From Pseudomonadota bacterium (GTDB taxonomy: Bacteria; Pseudomonadota; Gammaproteobacteria; Burkholderiales; JABEVD01): a stretch of 52,182 nt of DNA. The stretch spans positions 1 to 52,182 of the forward strand of contig JAJZTQ010000019.1 in NCBI GenBank assembly GCA_021848825.1, written 5' to 3'. Position numbers and translations under genes: made by a program. Shown here in pieces: positions 44,226-52,182 of this stretch. Each line of letters opens with the position of its first letter. Positions within the stretch are counted from its first letter, which is position 1. The notes under the pieces are model-generated. The model was not told the DNA's origin, did no database searches, and saw only the letters and a list, made by a program, of their open reading frames with translations.

Positions 44226-45086
44226 ATGCGCCTGACGGTATTGCTCCTTCTGACTATATTATGCTGCAGCGCTTTCGGGCAAGAAATTTCCGGAGGCGAT
44301 TTCGAATACATCGTCGTATCAGGGGATTACCTGATCAAGATAGGGGCGAAATTCGGCGTTTCAGCGAAAGTGATCGCGAGGGAAAACCATATCGATTACG
44401 ATGCGCTGCTATTTCCCGGGAAACGCCTTGAGCTGGACAATCGCCACATCGTTCCGGACGGAATGAAGGACGGCATATTGATCAACCTCGGTCAGGCCAT
44501 GCTGTTCTATTTCAGGGAGGGCAAGTTCATCCATGCCTATCCTGTCGGGCTGGGCAAGCCTTCATGGCCTACGCCGGAGGGAAATTTCAGGATCGTCGAG
44601 CTCGTCGAGAACAAGGCCTGGATCGTTCCGGTGTCCATTCAGGAGGAAATGCGGCGGGAGGGAAAGGCGGTTTTGAAGAAGGTACCGCCGGGTCCCGACA
44701 ATCCGCTGGGAAAGTTCTGGATGGGGCTAAGCATCGCAGGATACGGCATCCACGGCACGATTGCGCCGGCGAGTGTATATCACTACCAGAGCCATGGCTG
44801 CATCAGGATGCAGCCTGATGACATCGCCGGATTTTTCCCGGAAGTGAGGAAAGGGATGGAAGGGAAGATCGTCTACAGGCCGCTGTTGCTCGCTGTTGAA
44901 GGAAATGGGAGAATCTATATCGAATCCCATCCGGACATTTACAGGAAGGGGATCGATTACATGAAAACCGCCCGGGAACTTGCAGGGACTGCCGGATCGA
45001 GGGTGGACTGGAAGCTTGCCGAAAAGGTCATCGAGAGTCAGGATGGCGTGGCGAGGGATGTGACGCTTGAAGGGGAAAAGCCTTGA
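44226..45086 (+). CDS. L,D-transpeptidase with LysM domain
   Basis: 286 residues from [18 protein letters not shown], a signal peptide; an ATG 15 bases earlier is less likely because it adds charged residues before the signal. LysM module about 28-70 ([20 protein letters not shown]), then the YkuD domain with [12 protein letters not shown] and catalytic Cys in [10 protein letters not shown], His upstream in YGIHGT. It makes 3-3 crosslinks in peptidoglycan or anchors a protein to it. First gene of a five-gene run; it overlaps the next gene by 4 bases. Confidence 0.88.
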   Translation: MRLTVLLLLTILCCSAFGQEISGGDFEYIVVSGDYLIKIGAKFGVSAKVIARENHIDYDALLFPGKRLELDNRHIVPDGMKDGILINLGQAMLFYFREGKFIHAYPVGLGKPSWPTPEGNFRIVELVENKAWIVPVSIQEEMRREGKAVLKKVPPGPDNPLGKFWMGLSIAGYGIHGTIAPASVYHYQSHGCIRMQPDDIAGFFPEVRKGMEGKIVYRPLLLAVEGNGRIYIESHPDIYRKGIDYMKTARELAGTAGSRVDWKLAEKVIESQDGVARDVTLEGEKP

Positions 45087-45613
45087 TCGAGAGACGCTGT
45101 TTTTTGAAACTGGGGGCGGCTGCGATGCTCACCCTGGCTGCAGGAAAGAACTTTGCAGCCATGCCGGAGAGGAAGCTCTCCTTTTACAACATCCATACCG
45201 GCGAGAGTCTTTCCGCGACATACTGGGCGGAAGGAGCCTATGTCGGCGAGTCGCTTGCCGAGATAAACCATGTGCTTAGAGACTTTCGAACGAATCAGGC
45301 CATCGCCATGGACAGGGGTCTTCTCGATCTCCTTTACGCCATCAACCTCAAACTCGACGGGAAGTTTCCTATTCACGTCATATCGGGTTACCGATCGCCT
45401 GCGACCAATGCTTTCCTTCATGCGCACTCGAACGGTGTAGCCAAGCACAGCCTGCACATGAAAGGGGAGGCTGCCGACATCTTCCTGCCGGGGAGGGATC
45501 TTTCCACCCTGCACCGGGCAGCGCTTTCCATGAATCGCGGTGGCGTGGGCTACTATCCGCATTCCAATTTCGTCCATGTCGACGTGGGGAGAGTACGTTC
45601 CTGGCAGGGTTGA
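45083..45613 (+). CDS. DUF882 / YcbK-type M15 peptidase, Tat-exported
   Basis: 176 residues from a TTG start overlapping the previous stop, with AAGGGG before it. The N-terminus ERRCFLKLGAAAMLTLAAG has a twin-arginine motif. The domain shows the zinc pattern of this group: HVISGYRSPATNAFL, KHSLHMKGEAADIFLPG (His and Asp) and FVHVDVG (His). It is a probable peptidoglycan carboxypeptidase or amidase. Its place after an L,D-transpeptidase fits a cell-wall role. Confidence 0.88.
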   Translation: MIERRCFLKLGAAAMLTLAAGKNFAAMPERKLSFYNIHTGESLSATYWAEGAYVGESLAEINHVLRDFRTNQAIAMDRGLLDLLYAINLKLDGKFPIHVISGYRSPATNAFLHAHSNGVAKHSLHMKGEAADIFLPGRDLSTLHRAALSMNRGGVGYYPHSNFVHVDVGRVRSWQG

Positions 45614-45617
45614 TCCC

Positions 45618-47534
45618 ATGCTCAGAAAAATTCTGTTTGTCCCCATCGTTCTCAATGTTTCCCTATCCCATGCAGCAGGGGTGACCGAAAACGATTTCCT
45701 GGCCGACATGCCTGTCGTTCTTTCGGCTTCGCGTCTCAATCAGCCCGTCGACGAAGCGCCTTCCGCAATGACCGTGATAGACAGCCAGATGATCAGGGCA
45801 TCGGGCTATCGGAACATCGCGGACCTTTTCAGGCTGGTTCCGGGTTTTTACGTGAGCTACTACAACGGGCATCAGCCTGTCGTCAGCTATCATGGCATGT
45901 CCGACCAGTATTCCCGCAGGATGCAGGTCCTCATCGACGGCAGGTCGGTCTACATGCCGCCTTCAGGAGGGGTCGACTGGAGCAGTCTGCCGATTACCGT
46001 GGAAGACATCGATCGCATCGAAGTGATCAGGGGGCCGAGCGCAGCCGCCCACGGAGCGAATTCATTTCTGGGCGTCATCAGCATCATCACCAGGAATCCC
46101 GAACTCGAGCATGGCGCAGAGGTCTCGGTGAGAAGGGGTATGGACGGGGTAGGCGATGGGCATCTGCGTTACGCGGGAAGTTCGGGAAAGCTGGATTACA
46201 GGCTGGTCATGGGCTACCGGTCAGACAGCGGCTTTGCACAGGTCAACGACACTCAGCGCATAGGGCTCGCCAATGCCAGTGCTGATTATGCGCTCGATGA
46301 GGCAGATATGCTGCGTTTTGCGATGGGCTATTCGGGCGGAACGGAAGGGCTGGGCAATCCTGGCAATGCCGGTACGGTCGATCCTGCCGATCCGCCACGG
46401 GATTCCTATGTAACGAGCCAGTATGAACAGGTGAAATGGGAGCGCAATGCCGATTCCGGAAACGATACTTCCGTTCTTTTCTATCACGAGTTCCAGCGTC
46501 TGACCGACAATTATCTGACCCTTCCGAGTCTTTTTCCAAACAGCGCGGTGTTTCCCATCGATGCCGGCATCACCGGCCAGCGATACCATCTCGAATACCA
46601 GCAGTCATACAGCGTATCTCCTGATTTCAGGAATGTCTGGGGAGGCTCGGTCAGGCTCGACCAGTCGGTCGCGCCGCTTTACATGGTTGGCCAGCTGAGT
46701 GAGCCCAGTCAGCGCGTTTTCTGGCATGGCGAATGGCATGTTTCGCGAAAATTCCTGGTGAACGCCGGCGCGATGCTGGAGCACAACACTTACACCGGGA
46801 AATCGCTTTCCCCCCAGGCCGCCTTCAATTACCACCTCAATCGCTACAATACGCTGAGACTGGGCTTCTCGAACGCTGTCCGAAATCCGGTCATGTTCGA
46901 ACAGATGGCCCACCTCGTCTATACCCTGGGGAGCATCACCGTTCCGAGGTTTTACGGGCCGGGGAACCTGCTGCCAGAGCGGGTGCAGTCCAGGGAAATA
47001 GGCTATATAAGCGAGTTGCCGAGTTACGGCATCGTGGTCGACGCGAGACTCTACCAGGACCATTTCGGTGATCTGATAGCCACCACCGGCCCCGCTTTCC
47101 CCAGAACATTCGGCAACTTCGGTTCGGCTGACGATCATGGTGCGGAAATGCAGGTGAAATGGAACTTTTCGGCCGAAACCCAGCTCACAGCCAATTTTGC
47201 GCACACCATCATCGCGGGAGATTTCCCGGAGACCTACAATCAGTCTGCGCCCAAGAACAGCATGAGCCTTTTTGCCATGCACAGCTTTCCTTCCGGTTTC
47301 GAAGGGAGCTTCATTTACACGAGGCAGGGTGATGTCAGGGCACTGGGTCCGGGGCAACTCATTGCAGGGTACAGCCGTTTCGACTGCAGGCTGGCCAGAT
47401 CATTCATGCTCGAACAAAAGCAGGCGGAAATCGCCTTCATCGTGCAGAATCTGATGAATACGCCCTATTCGGAATTCAGGACGCTCAATGTTTTCGACAG
47501 GCAAGGCTATGTGACCTTGAGTGTCGGGCTGTGA
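45618..47534 (+). CDS. TonB-dependent receptor
   Basis: 638 residues from MLRKILFVPIVLNVSLSHAA, a signal peptide, 4 bases after the previous stop. Plug domain with VVLSASRLNQPVDEAPSAMT, GYRNIADLFRLVPGF, VLIDGRSVYMPPSGG and IEVIRGPSAAAHGANSFLGV; then a beta-barrel to a C-terminal YVTLSVGL. This subfamily is known as a receptor-like group of unknown ligand. The following gene codes for a periplasmic binding protein without a permease, and then a cyclase, so it may act more in sensing than in uptake. Confidence 0.92.
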   Translation: MLRKILFVPIVLNVSLSHAAGVTENDFLADMPVVLSASRLNQPVDEAPSAMTVIDSQMIRASGYRNIADLFRLVPGFYVSYYNGHQPVVSYHGMSDQYSRRMQVLIDGRSVYMPPSGGVDWSSLPITVEDIDRIEVIRGPSAAAHGANSFLGVISIITRNPELEHGAEVSVRRGMDGVGDGHLRYAGSSGKLDYRLVMGYRSDSGFAQVNDTQRIGLANASADYALDEADMLRFAMGYSGGTEGLGNPGNAGTVDPADPPRDSYVTSQYEQVKWERNADSGNDTSVLFYHEFQRLTDNYLTLPSLFPNSAVFPIDAGITGQRYHLEYQQSYSVSPDFRNVWGGSVRLDQSVAPLYMVGQLSEPSQRVFWHGEWHVSRKFLVNAGAMLEHNTYTGKSLSPQAAFNYHLNRYNTLRLGFSNAVRNPVMFEQMAHLVYTLGSITVPRFYGPGNLLPERVQSREIGYISELPSYGIVVDARLYQDHFGDLIATTGPAFPRTFGNFGSADDHGAEMQVKWNFSAETQLTANFAHTIIAGDFPETYNQSAPKNSMSLFAMHSFPSGFEGSFIYTRQGDVRALGPGQLIAGYSRFDCRLARSFMLEQKQAEIAFIVQNLMNTPYSEFRTLNVFDRQGYVTLSVGL

Positions 47535-48427
47535 GGCTCAGGCATATCTTCCTGTTGCTCGTTCTGTTGTCTTCTCACGCTTTCGGCGAACCCCTGACGG
47601 TTTTTTTTCTGGTGGGAAACGACCCTTCCTTTCCCGGAGAAATTCTCGATGGCATCGAGAAACAGGTCGAGGCGCGTTCCGATGCCAGGGTATCCAAATC
47701 GAAATTCGATGGCGCTTTCAGGCAGAATGAACTGGTGGTCGCTTTCGGCGTGGCAGGGACGAAGGCGGCCGCTTCCCTCGATCCGCGCATCCCGGTCATT
47801 TCGATTTTCGTCCCCAGAAAGACCTTCGAAGAGATCATCAGCGCCAGGCAAAAAAAAAGGGTCACCGCGATCTATATCGATCAGCCTTTCTCGCGGCAGA
47901 TGGCGCTCGTCAGGCTCGCCTTTCCAGGCAGGCATAGAATCGGGGTGATGCTGGGCCCGGACTCGGGATCGGAAATGGAGAGCCTGACGAAAGCGTCTTC
48001 AATCGACGGGCTTCAAATTGCAGTACGAAGGACTTCCTCCAGATCCGATCTTTTTTCAGGCCTTGAAGCACTCCTGAAAGAAAGTGATGTCATCCTGTCG
48101 GTTCCGGATCCTATGGTGTTCAACAGCGAGACAATATCGGGTATTCTCTTGACTGCCTATCGCTACAACGTGCCGCTGGTAGGCTTTTCCCCATCTTATG
48201 TCAAGGCTGGCGCGCTGATCGCGCTTTATTCGACGGTGGAGCAGGTGGGGTGGCAGGCCGCTGAGGCCATATCGAAATTTTCAGGCGGGGGCGTTCTGCC
48301 TCAGCCTGCCTATCCTGCCTATTTCACGGTGGGCGTGAACAGGTATGTGGCGAGATCGATGGGGATCGAGATCCAGGACGAGGCGACTTTCGAGGAAAAG
48401 CTGAGCCATATGGAGGGTGCGCCATGA
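47531..48427 (+). CDS. Periplasmic binding protein, ABC_sub_bind (TrpX-like) family, without permease
   Basis: 298 residues from a GTG start overlapping the receptor stop (GTGA). Signal peptide RLRHIFLLLVLLSSHAFGE. Two-lobe fold: VVAFGVAGTKAAASLDPRIP, RIGVMLGPDSGSE, LLKESDVILSVPDPMVFNSE and VPLVGFSPSYVKAGALIALY are typical of the family. No ABC permease or ATPase gene follows. It may carry the ligand from the receptor to the outer face of the diguanylate cyclase. The cyclase start overlaps by 4 bases. Confidence 0.85.
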   Translation: MRLRHIFLLLVLLSSHAFGEPLTVFFLVGNDPSFPGEILDGIEKQVEARSDARVSKSKFDGAFRQNELVVAFGVAGTKAAASLDPRIPVISIFVPRKTFEEIISARQKKRVTAIYIDQPFSRQMALVRLAFPGRHRIGVMLGPDSGSEMESLTKASSIDGLQIAVRRTSSRSDLFSGLEALLKESDVILSVPDPMVFNSETISGILLTAYRYNVPLVGFSPSYVKAGALIALYSTVEQVGWQAAEAISKFSGGGVLPQPAYPAYFTVGVNRYVARSMGIEIQDEATFEEKLSHMEGAP

Positions 48428-49686
48428 CAAGATGGGGGATCAGGAGAAGGATACTGTTTCTGGCATTGGCGCCAAGTTTTTCAATTGCGGCGCTTCTCAC
48501 GCTCTACTTCGTGCTGACCCGTTTCGACGCGCTGGAGGAATCCTTGGACAACAGGGGCGCTTCGATCGCGAGGCAACTTGCTCCGGCAAGCGAATATGGC
48601 GTTTTTTCAGGAAACGGCGAAATATTGCATGGCATCGCCGTTTCCACGCTCAGGGAGCCCGATGTCAGGTCTGTCGAGATCAGCGACAATGCCGGGAACA
48701 GGCTTGCCGAAGCCGAAAACCCCAATTTCCCGCCGCAGCCCGTGTCTTTTTTCGAGGCCAGCATAGAGAGAAGCCAGACAAGGCTGGACGACTTTTTCGG
48801 CAGCGAAAAGAATCATGGCGTCAGGAAAACGATAGGCAAGGTGAAGGTGGGGATGTCCAGGGTTTCCCTCGTCCACAAAAAGGAGAGCCTGCTTTTCGAT
48901 GCCCTCCTGATCGGCGTCTTCGTGCTTTTCGGCGCTGCGATTCTGGCGAGCAGCATCAGCAAGGGCTTCACGCATTCGATCCTGAGGCTTGCCGATACGG
49001 TCGAGAAGCTTGGGAAGGGGGAGCTCGATACGGCTGTCGCAGTCGACTCGGGCGGCGAGCTCGAAGTGCTGGAAAAAGGCGTCAGCGCCATGGCTTCCCG
49101 TTTGAAATCCATGGTCGACCAGCTGGAGAGCTACAGTCATGGGCTCGAGAACGAGGTTAAGAGAAGGACGGAGGAGCTGGAGCTCCTTTCCGTCACGGAC
49201 GAACTGACCGGGCTTTTCAACAGAAGGTATCTCAACCGCATCATGCAGGAAGAGCTTTCCCGCTGCCTGAGGTACGGCACGAATCTCTCCGTCTGTCTCC
49301 TCGATGTCGACCATTTCAAGCGGATAAACGACTATTTCGGCCATCAGGTGGGGGACGATGTGCTGGTTTCGCTTGCCAATCTGCTCGAGTCGAGCATCAG
49401 GGACACCGACATCGTCGGAAGATTCGGAGGAGAGGAATTCGTATTGATCATGCCGAATACCGGTCTAGAGGAAGCCCTGCTTGTCGCGGACAAGATCAGG
49501 ATGCTCGTGCAGAAGATCATCGTGCTGGATGGCGGCGCCCTCCCTGTCACGGTCAGCATCGGTGTGGTCGGCTGCGTCGAATCCCAGATCAAGTCCCTGA
49601 ATGAATTCATAAGCAAGGCTGACCGTGCGCTCTATTCGGCAAAGGACCTGGGCAGGAACAGGGTCGTCGCCGCAACGCTGATGTGA
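48424..49686 (+). CDS. Membrane diguanylate cyclase with HAMP and GGDEF domains
   Basis: 420 residues. First helix about 10-30 (RILFLALAPSFSIAALLTLYF), a periplasmic domain of about 130 residues (RGASIARQLAPASEYGVFSG, as in BarA-type sensors), second helix about 163-181, HAMP about 183-235, a coiled coil (LENEVKRRTEELELLS), then GGDEF with VTDELTGLFNRRYL, DVDHFKRINDYFGHQ and active site RFGGEEFVLIM. An RxxD inhibition site (RDTD) lies five residues before GGEEF, so product feedback is likely. Ends only 6 bases before the rrn promoter. Confidence 0.93.
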   Translation: MTRWGIRRRILFLALAPSFSIAALLTLYFVLTRFDALEESLDNRGASIARQLAPASEYGVFSGNGEILHGIAVSTLREPDVRSVEISDNAGNRLAEAENPNFPPQPVSFFEASIERSQTRLDDFFGSEKNHGVRKTIGKVKVGMSRVSLVHKKESLLFDALLIGVFVLFGAAILASSISKGFTHSILRLADTVEKLGKGELDTAVAVDSGGELEVLEKGVSAMASRLKSMVDQLESYSHGLENEVKRRTEELELLSVTDELTGLFNRRYLNRIMQEELSRCLRYGTNLSVCLLDVDHFKRINDYFGHQVGDDVLVSLANLLESSIRDTDIVGRFGGEEFVLIMPNTGLEEALLVADKIRMLVQKIIVLDGGALPVTVSIGVVGCVESQIKSLNEFISKADRALYSAKDLGRNRVVAATLM

Positions 49687-49692
49687 TTTCTC

Positions 49693-49721
49693 TTGACGGT
49701 CCAGGCGGCCTTCTATACAAT
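49693..49721 (+). promoter_or_regulatory. rrn operon promoter
   Basis: TTGACG (49693-49698), 17 bases, TACAAT (49716-49721), then a C/T-rich start region. Confidence 0.75.
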
Positions 49722-49765
49722 TCCGCTTCTCTGCTGGCGACATTGCAGAAATGTTGCAGCGGGAA

Positions 49766-49778
49766 TGTTCTTTAAAAA
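49766..49778 (+). promoter_or_regulatory. boxA antitermination site in the rrn leader
   Basis: TGTTCTTTAAAAA, close to the boxA consensus TGCTCTTTAACAA, where the Nus complex loads. Confidence 0.8.
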
Positions 49779-49921
49779 TATACAGTCGATAGATGTGGGC
49801 GCTTGGTGTTCTGGTGCGTGCCCTTGAGGTACGCACGCATAGACCATAGAAGTGCTCACGATAGTTTTAACCTAGTTAAGATTTTGAGTGAGACCGATGG
49901 GGAGACCCATCAAACAGGCAT

Positions 49922-51461
<1,540 letters not shown>

Positions 51462-51578
51462 GAGAAGGACATCAAGCGTTCACACTTATCGACTGTAGAG
51501 AATGAAGCGAGGGGTGAGGAGTGAAGAGTTTCTTCATGAAGATGCTCCGCGCTCCTGGCCCCTGGTGAAGAGTGAAAG

Positions 51579-51655
<77 letters not shown>

Positions 51656-51740
51656 TGTTTATGCAAGACAGGCAAGGCGAAGCAAGCGATGCATGCTGAT
51701 GCATGTAAGCGCGGCGACAACGCAGCATGGCGCAGCTTAT

Positions 51741-51816
51741 GGGGGCTTAGCTCAGCTGGGAGAGCACCTGCTTTGCAAGCAGGGGGTCATCGGTTCGATC
51801 CCGTTAGCCTCCACCA
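51741..51816 (+). tRNA. tRNA-Ala (UGC)
   Basis: 76 bases with encoded CCA. Acceptor GGGGGCT / AGCCTCC with one G-U pair; anticodon TGC in CTTTGCAAG; T loop GTTCGATCC. Confidence 0.97.
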
Positions 51817-51834
51817 TTACCTGGTGAAGCGTGA

Positions 51835-51883
51835 GGAGTGGAGAGTGAAGCGTGAAAACGCCTTACTCTTTACCCCTCACTCC
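51835..51883 (+). other. Long spacer hairpin between tRNA-Ala and 23S
   Basis: GGAGTG, AGAGT and AAGCGT on the left pair in order with ACGC(C)TT, ACTCT and CACTCC on the right, around a GAAA loop. Likely a processing stem in the rRNA precursor. Confidence 0.5.
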
Positions 51884-51895
51884 TTACGAGTGAAC

Positions 51896-51908
51896 TGTTC
51901 TTTAACAA
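51896..51908 (+). promoter_or_regulatory. Second boxA, in the 16S-23S spacer
   Basis: TGTTCTTTAACAA, 12 of 13 bases of the consensus, in the usual place before 23S. Confidence 0.85.
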
Positions 51909-52078
51909 TTTGGAAGAAGTAAAGTTGATTCGCTGCAAGGCGAGGAGTCGTTAATTCGACTTCGAAACTTGCGGCAATCTAGGGTTGTATTGCATGTCGC
52001 GAAAACGTCTGCGATTTTTAGTCGGATCGCAGATGGTAGCTGTGACCATGATGCCTCGGAAGAGGCCTTAAAATTATG

Positions 52079-52182
52079 GGATCAAGCGAATAAGTGCATG
52101 TGGTGGATGCCTTGGCGATTACAGGCGATGAAGGACGTGGTAGCCTGCGAAAAGCTTCGGGGAGCTGGCAAACAAGCTTTGA
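52079..52182 (+). rRNA. rrl: 23S ribosomal RNA, 5' part (runs out of the window)
   Basis: Begins GGATCAAGCGAATAAGTGCA and continues GTGGTGGATGCCTTGGCGAT, the usual start of 23S with its GGCGATGAAGGACGTGGTAG stretch. Only about 100 bases are present. Confidence 0.95.

Overview
The window reads as a stretch of chromosome from a betaproteobacterium. The 16S gene at its right end has betaproteobacterial signature stretches, and the gene families match: System I cytochrome c maturation, a QseE/QseG/QseF-type sensor cluster, cytochrome bd oxidase, ClpS-ClpA and a MoxR/DUF58/TgpA cluster. An outer-membrane cytochrome-porin of the Cyc2 type next to a sulfide:quinone oxidoreductase and a bd oxidase suggests a microaerophilic chemolithotroph using iron and/or reduced sulfur, perhaps related to Gallionellaceae or Ferrovum. 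The genus is inference.

Layout. 1-5.1 kb: end of a glutathione transferase gene, mnmA with a Nudix gene, a row of three small secreted-protein genes that share one type of signal peptide, icd, a cold-shock gene and a small unknown. 5.1-12.0 kb: a complete, tightly overlapping ccmABCDEFGHI operon on the minus strand. 12.0-15.3 kb: a kinase, lipoprotein and sigma-54 activator operon (glrK-qseG-glrR type). It is divergent from a strongly promoted cytochrome-porin gene (15.5-16.9 kb), which is followed by a RAYT-like transposase bracketed by perfect inverted repeats. 18.0-22.2 kb: a lipoprotein, clpB with a heat-shock-like promoter, and an outer-membrane protein. 22.3-27.5 kb: sqr-cydP-cydA-cydB-cydX-nadC, one apparent transcript linking sulfide oxidation to oxygen through quinone. 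27.5-33.1 kb: a broken DUF4440 gene, then alaC-alaA-hom-thrC on the minus strand. The 3' end of alaC has been displaced by two tandem 137-bp units that each carry a replacement 3' end. 33.2-34.5 kb: an Mth938-domain gene and a deacetylase-family gene. 34.5-38.4 kb: a MITE-like element followed by moxR, DUF58 and transglutaminase genes. 38.4-43.3 kb: a GGDEF-EAL protein and clpS-clpA. 43.4-49.7 kb: initiator tRNA, endonuclease V, and a five-gene plus-strand run (L,D-transpeptidase, DUF882 peptidase, TonB-dependent receptor, solitary periplasmic binding protein, diguanylate cyclase). 49.7 kb to the end: an rrn operon (promoter, boxA, 16S, tRNA-Ile, tRNA-Ala, boxA, start of 23S).

How it fits together. 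The ccm operon supplies haem attachment for periplasmic and outer-membrane c-type cytochromes such as the 15.5-kb gene. SQR and bd oxidase form a short quinone-linked chain. The items most worth pursuing are the 137-bp 3'-end-replacing tandem units in alaC, the receptor/binding-protein/cyclase operon with no ABC permease, the three small secreted proteins (one with WC...TQQFQ...PCP repeats), the 18-bp dyad at about -61 of the cytochrome-porin promoter, the Cys-cluster insertion in threonine synthase, and the MITE-like element whose two ends differ only at synonymous positions of one shared reading frame. All family assignments come from reading motifs and from memory of the families; no database search was run.
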